Positions 26,122 through 35,651 are shown, counted from the stretch's first letter. The stretch is 64,000 nucleotides of DNA from Haloplanus aerogenes (GCF_003856835.1 NZ_CP034145.1:2728001-2792000), one strand, 5' to 3'. Translations and numbers: made by a program. The notes: generated by a model not told the origin, from the letters alone.

Positions 26122-26826
26122 ATGATTTCCGAATCCCTCAGCTACCTGCGAACGAGCGACGACTGGGTGAAGACGGTCGTAATCGGCGGCCTTCTCACAC
26201 TCCTCGGCTTCCTCGTAGTGCCGACGATCCTAGTCGCGGGCTATCTGGTCCGCGTCCTCCGGGCGACGATGCACGGCGACGAGACGCCGCCGCGATTCGA
26301 CGACTGGGGCGACCTCGCGGGCGACGGCGTCCGCGCGTTCGTCATCGCGGTCGTGTACGGACTGGTACCCGCCGTTCTGATCGGCGTGACGGCCGCGTTC
26401 GCGGGACTCGCCGCGGGACCCGGTCCCCGGAGCGGGCTGATCGTCGGCGGCGTGGCGTTCGTGGGCGGCCTCCTCGCCCTCGTGGTTGGCCTGCTGGCGG
26501 CGTACATCATCCCTGCCGCGCTCGCCAACTACGCCGAACAGGGATCGGTGCGGGCCGGCTTCGCGGTCGGTGACCTGCGCCCCATCCTCACCTCGGGCAC
26601 GTACGCGACGGCGTGGGTGATGGGCTTCGCCGTCGTCTTCGTGGCCGCCGTCGTCACCGCCCTCCTCAACGTGGTGCCCCTGCTCGGCACCGTCGTCGGA
26701 GCGTTCGTGAGCTTCTACGCCATCACCGCAGCGTACTACATCGTCGGGCACGCGTGGGGTGACCTCCGGGGACTCGACCTCCACGACGACGAGGGTGAGA
26801 TGGGCGCGGAGCGGCCGGCAGTCTGA
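26122..26826 (+). CDS. DUF4013 membrane protein
   Basis: 234 residues. SDDWVKTVVIGGLLTLLG at the N-terminus and VRVLRATMHGDETPPRFDDW after the first helix pair are DUF4013 hallmarks; about six helices follow. The function is unknown. It is inserted between rqcH and pelA on the same strand. A TATA-like CTTTAATA near 26056-26063 implies its own promoter and a leader of some 35 nt. A paralogue with the same motifs lies at 44935-45639. Confidence 0.82.
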   Translation: MISESLSYLRTSDDWVKTVVIGGLLTLLGFLVVPTILVAGYLVRVLRATMHGDETPPRFDDWGDLAGDGVRAFVIAVVYGLVPAVLIGVTAAFAGLAAGPGPRSGLIVGGVAFVGGLLALVVGLLAAYIIPAALANYAEQGSVRAGFAVGDLRPILTSGTYATAWVMGFAVVFVAAVVTALLNVVPLLGTVVGAFVSFYAITAAYYIVGHAWGDLRGLDLHDDEGEMGAERPAV

Positions 26827-26904
26827 GCGGCCGGCGCTTCGAACGGTCCGGTTTTTGCGGCGTCGAATGACAAGGTATGTTGCCGTGGATGCCGACCCTC
26901 CGGT

Positions 26905-27972
26905 ATGCGAATCCAGAGCCGTGGTCGCGGCGAGGAGGGGCGCACGCGGCTGACCGTCGTCCCCGAGAACGTCGACGACCTCTGGCACCTATCATACGTT
27001 CTGGAACCCGGCGACAACGTGGAGGGTGACACCAGCCGCCGCATCCAGCGCGACGACGACCAGATGCGCGACACCGGCGGCGAACGCGAACACATCCACG
27101 TCACGCTGGAGGTGGAGGACGTGGAGTTCGCCCGCTTCGCCAACCGCCTGCGCGTCGGCGGCGTCATCGTCGGCGCGTCCCGCGAGGACCAGTTGGGCCA
27201 CCACCACACCCTCAACGTCGAGGAACACGACGAGATCACCATCGAGAAATACTTCAAACCCGATCAGATGGAGCGTATCGAGGAGGCCGAGGCCGCGGCC
27301 GAGAACCCCGATGTCGCCATCGCGACGGTCGAAGAGGGCGAGGCGCACGTCCACACCGTCGCCCAGTACGGCACCGAGGAGTACGCCTCCTTCACGCGCC
27401 CGACGGGGAAAGGCGAGTACGCCCGGCCACGGGACGAACTCTTTCAGGAACTGGGCGACGCGCTCGGCCACCTCGACCCCGACGCGGTGATTCTGGCGGG
27501 GCCGGGCTTCACGAAACAGGATGCACTGGACCATCTGGAGGAGGAACACCCGGACATCGCGAAGAAGACGACGACGGTCGACACCTCGGGCGTCGGCGAC
27601 CGTGGCGTCCACGAGGTGCTCAAACGCGGCGCTCTCGAAGACGTGCAGACCGAGACGCGCATCGCACGCGAGGCGGAACTCATCGACGAGTTGACCGAGG
27701 AGATGGCGACGGGCGAGAAGGCGACGTACGGTCCGGAGGCGGTGGCGGAAGCGGCGGAGTACGGCGCCGTCGAGACCCTCCTCGTCCTCGACGACCGGTT
27801 GCGCGAGGAGCGTCAAGGCGCCGGCGAGTGGGACGTGGACGCCGACGACATCATCACGTCCGTCGAGCGTCAGGGCGGCGACGTGGTCGTCTTCTCCGGC
27901 GAGTTCGAACCCGGACAGCGCCTGAAGAATCTGGGTGGCATCGCCGCGCTGTTGCGGTACCGACTGGAGTAA
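26905..27972 (+). CDS. pelA: mRNA surveillance protein pelota
   Basis: 355 residues, the normal length. The three eRF1-like domains are at about 1-130 (Sm-like, [19 protein letters not shown]), 135-255 and 258-352 ([39 protein letters not shown]). Pelota enters the A site of stalled ribosomes and, with ABCE1, splits them in no-go decay. The central domain lacks the GGQ motif, as expected for pelota. Together with rqcH upstream, it makes a local set of ribosome-rescue genes. Confidence 0.94.
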   Translation: MRIQSRGRGEEGRTRLTVVPENVDDLWHLSYVLEPGDNVEGDTSRRIQRDDDQMRDTGGEREHIHVTLEVEDVEFARFANRLRVGGVIVGASREDQLGHHHTLNVEEHDEITIEKYFKPDQMERIEEAEAAAENPDVAIATVEEGEAHVHTVAQYGTEEYASFTRPTGKGEYARPRDELFQELGDALGHLDPDAVILAGPGFTKQDALDHLEEEHPDIAKKTTTVDTSGVGDRGVHEVLKRGALEDVQTETRIAREAELIDELTEEMATGEKATYGPEAVAEAAEYGAVETLLVLDDRLREERQGAGEWDVDADDIITSVERQGGDVVVFSGEFEPGQRLKNLGGIAALLRYRLE

Positions 27973-27973
27973 C

Positions 27974-28153
27974 ATGCGCACGCAGGTCGGACACGTACTG
28001 ATCGGAATCGCCTGTGCCCTGTTCGTCGGCGGGGCGGTCGGCCTCTTCCTCGGCATCGTCGGCGCCGACGCAGTGACGCCGCTCGGGGTGGCGGCGCTCG
28101 CCTGTCTCGCCGTCGGGGGCGCTTTCTCCCTGCCGCACGATAGTAACGACTGA
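27974..28153 (+). CDS. 59-residue two-helix membrane protein
   Basis: It starts at ATG 27974, one nt after the pelA stop codon, so it is probably translated with pelA. Two hydrophobic segments (VGHVLIGIACALFVGGAVG, then LGVAALACLAVGGAFSL) are joined by a short loop and followed by a polar tail. I do not recognise the family. Confidence 0.6.
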   Translation: MRTQVGHVLIGIACALFVGGAVGLFLGIVGADAVTPLGVAALACLAVGGAFSLPHDSND

Positions 28154-28207
28154 AACTGTTTGCACGTCTGATCGTACGCCGCACTGCGATCAGATGTGTC
28201 CCGACGT

Positions 28208-29221
28208 TCAATCGCTACTATAGTCCCGCCCCGTCAGCGCGTCGCTGGCGGGGGCGAAATCGAGCGCCTGCCCGAGTCCTTCCTCGATAGCTTTCTCGTA
28301 GAGCATCGCGGCCGCCGCCGTCGTCTCGATACCCGTACCGCCGCTGTCGAAGACGGTGATCTCGTCAGGGTCGGTTCGGCCCTCGGCGACCCCGGCGACC
28401 ACCTCCCCGAGTTCGGCGTGGCAGTGATCCGCGTCGATGGCGCCCTCGTCGAGGGCCTGCATGTACGCCCCGGCGTCCTGGTCGAGGCGGCCACGCAGGT
28501 CGATCACGTATGTCGACCGCGCGACTGCCGTCGCGTCGAGTTCGCGTTTCTTGGGGTGGTACTGCCCCATCGCGGTGACGTGGGTGCCGGGTTCGAGCAG
28601 GTCGCCGTCGAACACCGGTTCGGGCGAGTCGGTGGCGGTAACCACGATGTCGGCCCCCTCGACGGCGGCGGCGCTGGAGGAGACGGCAGCGACACTGGCG
28701 TCGAGGCGGCGGTCCATCTCGCCGGCGAAGGACTCGCGGCTCGATTTGGTGGGCGAGTACACCCACACCGTCTCCACGTCGCGGACGGCCGCGATGGCAC
28801 GGAGTTGGCCGCGGGCCTGCGCGCCCGATCCGAAGACGCCGACGGCCGAGGCGTCGGGACGGGCGAGGGCGTCGACGCCGACGGCACCCGCCGCGCCCGT
28901 CTTGAACGGGTTCATGCTCGCGCCGTCGACGATGGCGAGGGGTTCGCCCGAGTCGGCGTTGAACAGCGGCGTGACGAACCACGCATCCGTCTCGCCAAAG
29001 CCGGCCGAGTACATGTACCCGCCCATCACTCCGGTGTCGGGGAGGACAGCGGCGTAGGAGGTAAAGAGGCCCGGCGGGTCGTCGTTGTAGAGGGCGGTCC
29101 GGGGTTCGGCAGGCGCGCCCGCACCGCGCTGACGGTAGCCCTCCCGGACGGCGTCGACGTACTCCGCGGGGGTCGCCAGCCCCGCGACGTCACCACTCGT
29201 CAAAAACAGCGTCTCGGTCAT
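28208..29221 (-). CDS. Ornithine cyclodeaminase / mu-crystallin family dehydrogenase
   Basis: 337 residues. The Rossmann motif GVFGSGAQARGQLRAI is near 128-143, and the N-terminal substrate domain contains GGYMYSAGF and NPFKTGAAGAV. Family members include ornithine cyclodeaminase, alanine dehydrogenase and imine reductases, all NAD(P)-linked cytoplasmic enzymes. The sequence alone does not separate these activities. No related pathway gene is adjacent. Confidence 0.85.
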   Translation of the reverse strand: MTETLFLTSGDVAGLATPAEYVDAVREGYRQRGAGAPAEPRTALYNDDPPGLFTSYAAVLPDTGVMGGYMYSAGFGETDAWFVTPLFNADSGEPLAIVDGASMNPFKTGAAGAVGVDALARPDASAVGVFGSGAQARGQLRAIAAVRDVETVWVYSPTKSSRESFAGEMDRRLDASVAAVSSSAAAVEGADIVVTATDSPEPVFDGDLLEPGTHVTAMGQYHPKKRELDATAVARSTYVIDLRGRLDQDAGAYMQALDEGAIDADHCHAELGEVVAGVAEGRTDPDEITVFDSGGTGIETTAAAAMLYEKAIEEGLGQALDFAPASDALTGRDYSSD

Positions 29222-29275
29222 ACCACTCCTGCGGGCGGCTGACGGATATACCTCACTCCAGTCCGAGGCGGTCGG

Positions 29276-29716
29276 TCAGCGTCGGTCGTCGAACTCCGGC
29301 GGTTCGCGCTCGACCGGTGCGGCCCGACGGCGTCGGTCGGAGCGATACAGGCGCAGGATCTCTTCGAGAAGGATGGCGTGGCGGTCGCCGGCCGCGTACT
29401 GGTGGTCGATGAAGTCCTCCGCGTCGTTGAACTTCCCGCGGAGGGCGAGTTTCCGGACGAACGACACCGACTCCAGAAACGGCGGTCCCTCGTCGTCCCG
29501 TTCGGTCCCCAGCGTCTGCTCCCGTTCCGGCATCACTTCGGCTTTGATCTCACGGTAGTCGATGGTTTCCGGTTCGTAGTCGTCGAGCACCTGGTTCAGG
29601 ACGTAGTCCGTAGAGAACCGGTAGAACTCGGACTTGCTCTCGAATCGGCCGTCCTCGACCAGTGACTCGATTTCGCCGACGACCGATTCGGGAAACCGAA
29701 CTGTGCTCTTTACCAT
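29276..29716 (-). CDS. Ribbon-helix-helix DNA-binding protein (CdrL-like)
   Basis: 146 residues. The N-terminal VKSTVRFPESVVGEIESLVEDGRFESKSEFYR is a ribbon-helix-helix, with TVRFP as the DNA-contact strand. A helical C-terminal region follows, with FVRKLALRGKFNDAEDFIDHQY near 85-105. Length and motif resemble the long regulator (CdrL) that acts on the cdrS-ftsZ2 operon in haloarchaea, but I cannot confirm orthology. The stretch AGGTATATTA at 29741-29750 is well placed for leaderless transcription from ATG 29716. Confidence 0.75.
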   Translation of the reverse strand: MVKSTVRFPESVVGEIESLVEDGRFESKSEFYRFSTDYVLNQVLDDYEPETIDYREIKAEVMPEREQTLGTERDDEGPPFLESVSFVRKLALRGKFNDAEDFIDHQYAAGDRHAILLEEILRLYRSDRRRRAAPVEREPPEFDDRR

Positions 29717-29740
29717 GCCCTATGACGCGGGCCTGAAGGA

Positions 29741-29750
29741 TAATATACCT
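29741..29750 (-). promoter_or_regulatory. TATA box of the ribbon-helix-helix gene
   Basis: AGGTATATTA on the minus strand is centred 29 nt before ATG 29716, which fits a leaderless transcript. Confidence 0.5.
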
Positions 29751-29803
29751 TTGTCAGACGTTTCTTCCGATCCCCGAGGAGCCGAAAGTGGGACGAGCGC
29801 CCC

Positions 29804-30058
29804 TCAATCGGCGTTGATCGGCGTCTGTCTCGTCGACGACCGGGCCGGCGCGTCGTCGGGCGCGTCGGCCGGCCGGACGACGGGCCCGTTGACGAAGAGG
29901 GCGTGGCCGACGGCGAGGCCGGCCACGGTCGCGCCGACCGGAACGGCGAGCAGGGTATCTACGCCGATGGCGCTCAGGACGGCGGTGATTCCCACGAGGG
30001 CGAGGGGAACGAACCCGAGCACGTAGTCGTAGTAATCGATCATGTGATCCACCCACAT
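29804..30058 (-). CDS. Small two-helix membrane protein
   Basis: 84 residues from ATG 30058, chosen because AATTATAT (30078-30085) lies about 23 nt upstream; ATG 30043 or 30079 are alternatives. The N-terminus is WVDHMIDYYDYVLG. Two hydrophobic helices (FVPLALVGITAVLSAIG and VGATVAGLAVGHALFVNG) are followed by a polar Pro/Asp/Ala tail. The pattern is common in haloarchaea, and the function is unknown. Confidence 0.65.
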   Translation of the reverse strand: MWVDHMIDYYDYVLGFVPLALVGITAVLSAIGVDTLLAVPVGATVAGLAVGHALFVNGPVVRPADAPDDAPARSSTRQTPINAD

Positions 30059-30178
30059 GATAATTCTTCGAGGTATCATATAATTCTTTCCCGTAGGCGC
30101 TGAAAATCCCGTTCAGCACATCCCAAAAACTGACTCATAAGTTTTGCATTATCGACGACGATACAGATGAGCATTGAA

Positions 30179-30201
30179 GATGATTATATTTCAAAATCAT
30201 C
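30179..30201 (+). promoter_or_regulatory. 7-bp inverted repeat upstream of MFS promoter
   Basis: GATGATT, nine nt, AATCATC. It ends nine nt before the TATA-like AATTAAAC (30210-30217) of the MFS gene at 30241, a position typical of activator or repressor sites. Confidence 0.4.
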
Positions 30202-30209
30202 GTAGAAGG

Positions 30210-30217
30210 AATTAAAC
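30210..30217 (+). promoter_or_regulatory. TATA box of MFS gene
   Basis: AATTAAAC is centred 27 nt before ATG 30241. The position supports that start over GTG 30229. Confidence 0.5.
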
Positions 30218-30240
30218 TGCTCGACCGCGTGAGAACGACC

Positions 30241-31587
30241 ATGAACGGAAACGACCGGTCGATCGTCGGGCTCGTAATGTTGGCCCATGGGATGGTCCAC
30301 ACGTTCGAGCTGTCGATCCCTATTTTCGTCTCTATCTGGCTGGCGGAGTTCGACGTACTCCGGGTTGCGGGGATGGAAGTGGCGGTCACGCAGGCGACGC
30401 TGGGCCTGCTCGTCACCGCGGGCTACGCGCTGTTCGGTCTCGGTGCGCTCCCCGGCGGCATCGTCGTCGACCGGGTGGGGTCACGGCGCCTCATCGCCGC
30501 CTGTCTGTTCGGGATGAGTGGTGCCTTCCTCCTGCTCGGCACTGCGCCGAACCTCCTCGTGGTCGCACTCGCGCTCCTCCTCTGGGGCACGGCGGCCAGC
30601 GTCTACCATCCCGCGGGGCTGACGCTCATCAGCAAGGGCGTCAGCGACCGAGGGACAGGATTCGCCTACCACGGCGTCGCGGGCAACCTCGGCATCGGAC
30701 TGGGGCCACTCCTCACGACGATCCTTCTCATCGTCTTCGACTGGACGACCGTGGCACTCGTCCTCGCCGTGCCCGCCGTCGTCGCCGGCCTGTACGCCCT
30801 CCGTGCGGAGTTCGACGAGACGGCCGCCGTCGACGGCGTGGAACGTGGTTCCACGAGCAGTCGGCCAACGGCCGACGACGAGGTTGCCACCGACGGCGGC
30901 GGCGCGAAGGCGGGGAGCGGCGTCGATTCGCTCTCCGAACTCGCCACGGCGTCGAAACAGCTGTTCGTCGGCGCCTTCGCCGTCGTCTTCGTCATCGTCA
31001 TGGCCAACGGCCTCTACTACCGCGGGGTGTTGACGTTCCTCCCGAACCTGCTCTCGGGACTGCCCGGCTTCGAACCTATCGCGCTGTCGACGCTCGTACC
31101 CGGCCTCGACGGCGGCCGGACGCTCAACCCCGAGCGCTACTTCTACGCCGGCCTGTTGCTCGTCGGCGTCGCCGGCCAGTACGTCGGCGGCAAACTCACC
31201 GACCGGATGCCGCCGGAGTACGGCATCGCCGCCGTCTTCGCCGTCCTCGCCGTCCTCGCACTCGCGTTCCTCCCCGTTGCCGCGATGGGGATCGGCCCAC
31301 TGCTCGTTCTCGGGGCGCTGTTCGGCGTGACGCTCTTTACCGCCCAGCCGCTGTACCAGGCGGCCGTCGCGGACTACACGCCCGCGGGACGACGGGGGCT
31401 CTCCTACGGCTACACGTATCTGGGTACCTTCGGCGTCGGCGCCCTCGGCGGCGCCCTTGCAGGCGCCATCCTCACCTACGCCGACGCTGGCGTCCTCTTC
31501 GCCACGCTCGCCGGCCTCGCCGTCGTCGCGTCGACGTGCGCGTTCGCGCTGGTTCGCCGCGGCCGCCGCGACGCTACCGAAGCTTGA
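30241..31587 (+). CDS. Major facilitator superfamily transporter
   Basis: 448 residues with about 12 helices. Helix 1 carries MLAHGMVHTFELSIPIFV. GIVVDRVGSRRLIAACLFG after helix 2 is the MFS loop, and YHPAGLTLISKGVSDRGTGF lies in the next loop. A long acidic loop (near 200-240) separates the two halves. The substrate is unknown; the HPAG/RG pattern recalls sugar-phosphate and fosmidomycin-resistance type carriers. Its 3' end overlaps the convergent DUF3054 gene by 14 bp. Confidence 0.83.
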   Translation: MNGNDRSIVGLVMLAHGMVHTFELSIPIFVSIWLAEFDVLRVAGMEVAVTQATLGLLVTAGYALFGLGALPGGIVVDRVGSRRLIAACLFGMSGAFLLLGTAPNLLVVALALLLWGTAASVYHPAGLTLISKGVSDRGTGFAYHGVAGNLGIGLGPLLTTILLIVFDWTTVALVLAVPAVVAGLYALRAEFDETAAVDGVERGSTSSRPTADDEVATDGGGAKAGSGVDSLSELATASKQLFVGAFAVVFVIVMANGLYYRGVLTFLPNLLSGLPGFEPIALSTLVPGLDGGRTLNPERYFYAGLLLVGVAGQYVGGKLTDRMPPEYGIAAVFAVLAVLALAFLPVAAMGIGPLLVLGALFGVTLFTAQPLYQAAVADYTPAGRRGLSYGYTYLGTFGVGALGGALAGAILTYADAGVLFATLAGLAVVASTCAFALVRRGRRDATEA

Positions 31588-31993
31588 AAAAGAGCGTGCG
31601 CCAGAGGGCGAGGCCGAGGAGGCCGACGCCGAGCGAGATGGCGACGAAGGACAACTGCACGCCGCCGTGGACGAACGGCGTGGCTCGAATCCCCAGCGCG
31701 ATGGCGTCGGCCAGAATCCACGACCGGAGCGCCAGCGGCACCGCGGCTTTCGCCGACTCCGCCGCCCCCGGCGAGTAGGCGCCGAGCAGTGGGGCGGCGA
31801 TCACCCACCCGATCAGGAAGGGAGCGATCGTAACCGCGAGATAGCCGGGGTTCGACGCGACGAAACTGATGCCGTTGTGGTGGATCGTCCCTCCACTGAA
31901 CAGGACGGCGACGACGAGCAGATCACCGATCGCCAGCGGCGCCGTCCGGCCGTCGAGACGACGGTCGAAGAAGGCAGCGACTGCGTTGGCCAT
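31574..31993 (-). CDS. DUF3054 membrane protein
   Basis: 139 residues with four hydrophobic helices. Motifs seen are GDLLVVAVLFSGGTIHHNG near 23-41, PFLIGWVIAAPLLGAY near 58-73 and a final LGLALWRTLFF, matching the DUF3054 pattern. The function is unknown. Its end overlaps the upstream MFS gene tail to tail. Confidence 0.78.
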   Translation of the reverse strand: MANAVAAFFDRRLDGRTAPLAIGDLLVVAVLFSGGTIHHNGISFVASNPGYLAVTIAPFLIGWVIAAPLLGAYSPGAAESAKAAVPLALRSWILADAIALGIRATPFVHGGVQLSFVAISLGVGLLGLALWRTLFFKLR

Positions 31994-32014
31994 ATCCGCG
32001 CTTTCGCCCGGGGC

Positions 32015-32617
32015 CTAATGGCTCTCCCGCTTTTTCCCGACGACCGTGAACGCGAAGCCGCGGTCGAGGACCGTCGGTACCAATCCCGCGTCGTCGACCG
32101 CCGCCGCCCACGCGTCCGGCCCCCAAAACGTCGAGTCGAAGCCGACGGCGCGTTCGGCCGCGACCAGCGCCCTCCCGCGGAGCGTCCCCGGATCGTACTC
32201 GCGGATCACGAGGACGCCACCGGGGCGCAGCACTCGCGCCGCTTCCGCGAGGGCCGCCGCCTGGTCCGGCAGGTGATGGAGGGCGTCGAGAACGACGACG
32301 GCGTCGGTCGCGGCGTCACGAACCGGGAGCCGTCCGGCGTCACCCTGCACCGCCGTCGTCCCGCGGTCGGCGGCGTGGGTGAGCATGCGCCGCGAGGCGT
32401 CGACGACGACCGTCTCGGGCGTTCGGGCCGTGCCGACCGGGGCCGCGATTGCGCGAGCGGCCCGCCCCGTGCCGCCAGCGAGGTCTAACACGCGCTCGAC
32501 GGGGCGGTCGGCCCGCGCCAGCCCCGCCCAGATCGGTTCGGGATCGGTCGGGGGTGCGAAGCGGTCGTAGAGCCGCGCCACACGGTCGAAGAAGCGAACG
32601 TCGCCGGGGCCGTGCAT
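32015..32617 (-). CDS. Class I SAM-dependent methyltransferase
   Basis: 200 residues. Motif I is VLDLAGGTGRAARAIA near 43-58, the motif II region is VVVDASRRML, and LDALHHLPDQAAALAEAARVLRPGGVLVIREYD is motif III plus the post-motif strand. This is close to UbiE/methyltransferase-11 enzymes. The substrate is unknown. The gene is divergent from the acetyltransferase with a 56-bp gap. Confidence 0.83.
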   Translation of the reverse strand: MHGPGDVRFFDRVARLYDRFAPPTDPEPIWAGLARADRPVERVLDLAGGTGRAARAIAAPVGTARTPETVVVDASRRMLTHAADRGTTAVQGDAGRLPVRDAATDAVVVLDALHHLPDQAAALAEAARVLRPGGVLVIREYDPGTLRGRALVAAERAVGFDSTFWGPDAWAAAVDDAGLVPTVLDRGFAFTVVGKKRESH

Positions 32618-32673
32618 AGCGGCTATGGGTGGCCGAGCGTCAACGGTTTTGCGGCCGGCGGCGTAGCTCGCCC

Positions 32674-33276
32674 ATGGAGTTCGCCCTCCTCGGGTGGCCG
32701 CCGGACGCCCCGACCCTCCGGCTGGACTATCGGCGCTTCGCCTACGCCGGCAAGTTCGTCCTCGGCTCGACGGGGAAGGCGGTGGTGGCCGATGGCGAGA
32801 ACGGCGACACCGAGTACGACGACCACATCCTCGCCGCCGCGTCGTTCAGCCCCGACCGCACCGACGACGACCGTCTCTGTATCCGCTACGTGACCGTCCG
32901 CGAGGACCGACAGGGCGAGGGCCTCGGCGCCCGCCTGCTCGCGTTCGTCGCCGCCCACGCCGCCGACCGGTACGACCGCGTCCGCATCGCCGTCAACAAC
33001 CCTGCCGCCTACGTTGCCGCCCACCGCGCTGGCTTCGCGTTCACCGGCCGGGAGACGGGGCTGGCGGAACTCGTCTGCGAGCGACCGACCGCCCGGCCCG
33101 CCGCCCGCGACGCGGATACCTACTGTGCGGGGCTGGATCGCTACCGGGAGCGTGACCTCGACGCCGACGCCATGACCCGTCTCGACGAGAAACGCGCGGC
33201 CGGGCCGCCCTCGGTGGTCGATGCGCCCGCGGGTGTCGGCGGCGACGAGGGGAGTGAGGGCGAACCCGGGAGTTGA
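32674..33276 (+). CDS. GNAT-family N-acetyltransferase
   Basis: 200 residues from ATG 32674. The acetyl-CoA motif A is YVTVREDRQGEGLGARLLAFVAAHA near 70-94, followed by NNPAAYVAAHRAGFAFTGRE (motif B). The C-terminal 60 residues are Asp/Arg/Gly-rich and probably flexible. The acceptor is unknown. The gene ends 27 nt before fen on the same strand. Confidence 0.8.
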   Translation: MEFALLGWPPDAPTLRLDYRRFAYAGKFVLGSTGKAVVADGENGDTEYDDHILAAASFSPDRTDDDRLCIRYVTVREDRQGEGLGARLLAFVAAHAADRYDRVRIAVNNPAAYVAAHRAGFAFTGRETGLAELVCERPTARPAARDADTYCAGLDRYRERDLDADAMTRLDEKRAAGPPSVVDAPAGVGGDEGSEGEPGS

Positions 33277-33303
33277 AAGTCGATGGCGTCGTAGCACCCG
33301 CCG

Positions 33304-34284
33304 ATGGGCAACGCAGACCTCCGGCAACTCGCCGCGCTCTCCGAGGTGACGTGGGACGAGGTGGCGGGCAGCGTCGTCGCCGTCGACGCGCACAACTGGC
33401 TGTACCGCTATCTCACCACGACGGTCAAGTGGACGAACGACGCGGTGTACACCACCAGCGAGGGCGAGGAAGTGGCGAACCTCGTGGGCGTCGTCCAGGG
33501 CCTCCCCAAGTTCTTCGAACACGACCTGACGCCCGTCTTCGTCTTCGACGGCGGCGTCACGGAGTTGAAGGAAGCGGAGGTGTCCGAACGACGCGAGAAG
33601 CGCGAACGCGCGGAGGAACGACTGGCCGAGGCCGAGGAGCGCGGCGACGCCATCGAGGCCGCTCGCCTCGAGGCCCGCACCCAGCGCCTGACCGACGTAA
33701 TCTTGGAGACGACGCGCGAACTCCTCGCCCTCCTCGACGTGCCCGTCGTCGACGCGCCAGCGGAGGGGGAAGCGCAGGCGGCGTACATGGCTCGGCGGGG
33801 CGACGCCGACTACGCTGGGAGCGAGGACTACGACACCCTCCTCTTCGGTGCGCCGCTGACTCTCCGCCAACTGACGAGCAAGGGCGCACCCGAACTGATG
33901 GATCTCGACGCGACGCTCGACCGGCACGGCATCTCGCTGGAGCAACTGATCGACGTGGCGATCCTCTGTGGCACGGACTTCAACCCCGGCGTCGACGGCG
34001 TCGGTCCGAAGACGGCGCTGAAAGCGATCACCGACCACGGCGACCTCTGGGGCGCTATCGAGGCCGAGGGGTGGCAGGTGCCGAACGCCGACCGAGTACG
34101 CGACCTCTTCCGCGATCCGCCCGTGACCGACGACTACACCGTCGACACCGACATCGATCCGGACGTTGCGGCCGCTCGCGAGTACGTGATCGAGGAGTGG
34201 GAGGTCGAGGCCGACGAGGTCGACCGCGGATTCGAGCGGATCGAGGAGTCGCTGGTCCAGACCGGGCTGGATCGGTGGACCTGA
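33304..34284 (+). CDS. fen: Flap endonuclease 1 (FEN1/XPG family)
   Basis: 326 residues, the usual archaeal length. The metal-binding acidic residues appear in [11 protein letters not shown] (N region), [29 protein letters not shown] and [21 protein letters not shown], the last being the helix-2-turn-helix. FEN1 removes 5' flaps during Okazaki-fragment maturation and repair. The extreme C-terminus lacks an obvious QxxLxxFF PCNA box and ends [11 protein letters not shown], where LVQTGLDRW may serve that role. Confidence 0.93.
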   Translation: MGNADLRQLAALSEVTWDEVAGSVVAVDAHNWLYRYLTTTVKWTNDAVYTTSEGEEVANLVGVVQGLPKFFEHDLTPVFVFDGGVTELKEAEVSERREKRERAEERLAEAEERGDAIEAARLEARTQRLTDVILETTRELLALLDVPVVDAPAEGEAQAAYMARRGDADYAGSEDYDTLLFGAPLTLRQLTSKGAPELMDLDATLDRHGISLEQLIDVAILCGTDFNPGVDGVGPKTALKAITDHGDLWGAIEAEGWQVPNADRVRDLFRDPPVTDDYTVDTDIDPDVAAAREYVIEEWEVEADEVDRGFERIEESLVQTGLDRWT

Positions 34285-34388
34285 TCCGCTCGGCCGACGC
34301 CGTAGGCGGCGTGGGGCCGCGTCGGTGACGGCCACCGACCGTCGACGGCGCGGCAGGTTTTTTCATCCGGCCTGCGTGTGTCGTCACC

Positions 34389-35618
34389 ATGCCGTCCCTC
34401 CAGCTGTCCCGCTATCGGCTCGGATGGTGGAGCTTCGGACTCGCCCTCGGGGCCGCGCTGATGTACGTCGTCTACGCCTTCATCGGGACGTTCGTCTTCG
34501 GCGTGTTCATCTACTACGCCACCCGTCCGATCTACAAGCGGCTGAAAAAGCGGATTCGGCCGCCGAGTCTCGCCGCCGCCATCTCGCTGTTCGCGCTCGC
34601 CCTGCCCGCCCTCGTCCTCGTCGCGTACGCGCTGAGTATCGCGTTCGGAGAACTCCTGAAATACATCAACGGTGGAGCGCTCGACCCGTCGCGGTGGCCC
34701 CTCGTCAACCCGGAGTTACTGGACAGCATCGCCGATCCGGCCACCCTCCTCGAACTCGGCCCGGAGCAGTATCTCACAGCCGAGGGTATCCGCTCACTCG
34801 TCACCTCGCTGGGCTCGGCCGCCGACACCGTGGCGTTCGTCGGCATCGGTGCCATCCACCTGTTCGTGATGCTGGCGCTCGCCTTCTACCTGCTCCGGGA
34901 CGGCGCTCGGCTCTCGAAGTGGGCGGTCAAGGAGTTCGGTGACGACCGCGGCGTCCTGAAAGCCTACGGGCAGGCGGTCGACCGCGACTTCAAAGGTATC
35001 TTCTTCGGCAACATTCTCAACGCGGTGCTGACGGGGACCATCGGCGTTCTCACGTACTCGATACTGAACATCTACGCGCCGCCGGGACTGGCGATTCCCG
35101 CGGCGCCGCTCGTTGGCCTGCTCGCCGGCGTCGCCAGTCTGATCCCCATCGTCGGCATGAAACTCGTCTACATCCCCGTCGGGCTCTATCTCGCGAGCAT
35201 CGGCATCCTGACCGATCCGCGGACGCTCTGGTTCGTCGCCGTCTTCGCGCTCATCTCGTTCGTCATCGTCGACGTCATCCCCGACCTGGTACTCCGCCCG
35301 TACGTCTCCGGTCGGAGCCTCCACGTCGGGAGCCTGATGATCGCCTACACCTTCGGGCCGCTCCTCTTTGGCTGGTACGGCATCTTCCTCGCGCCCATGC
35401 TCCTCGTGTTGGTCGTCCACTTCGCGCGGCTAGTCCTCCCCGAACTCCTCGACGGCGAACCGCTCCGGCCGTACGCGGTCGATCCGGGTACGTTCGCCGC
35501 CGAGGAGGCCGCCAGCGCCAGTGGCGACGCGGTCGACGTGGGCGACGCTGACGGCGTCGTCGAGGCGACGGATATCAGCGATGCTGACGACGACGCCGAG
35601 TCGAGAACGGACCCGTAG
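34389..35618 (+). CDS. AI-2E family transporter (PerM-like)
   Basis: 409 residues. About eight hydrophobic helices form the AI-2E/PerM pattern: an N-terminal pair with FVFGVFIYYATRPIYKRL, a large extracytoplasmic region near 100-160, then GVLTYSILNIYAPPGLAIPAAPLVGLLAGVASLIPIVG, split here only for description. The last 60 residues are Asp/Ala/Val-rich and cytoplasmic. Family members export small solutes or act as Na+/H+ antiporters; the substrate is unknown. Confidence 0.85.
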   Translation: MPSLQLSRYRLGWWSFGLALGAALMYVVYAFIGTFVFGVFIYYATRPIYKRLKKRIRPPSLAAAISLFALALPALVLVAYALSIAFGELLKYINGGALDPSRWPLVNPELLDSIADPATLLELGPEQYLTAEGIRSLVTSLGSAADTVAFVGIGAIHLFVMLALAFYLLRDGARLSKWAVKEFGDDRGVLKAYGQAVDRDFKGIFFGNILNAVLTGTIGVLTYSILNIYAPPGLAIPAAPLVGLLAGVASLIPIVGMKLVYIPVGLYLASIGILTDPRTLWFVAVFALISFVIVDVIPDLVLRPYVSGRSLHVGSLMIAYTFGPLLFGWYGIFLAPMLLVLVVHFARLVLPELLDGEPLRPYAVDPGTFAAEEAASASGDAVDVGDADGVVEATDISDADDDAESRTDP

Positions 35619-35651
35619 ACTCGTCACTGGTCGACGTGAGTGCAAAAGGAA

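Noticed and set aside
32623..34335. 570-codon minus-strand frame opposite the acetyltransferase and FEN1 genes
   Set aside because: Both genes on the plus strand have clear family motifs; this frame has none.
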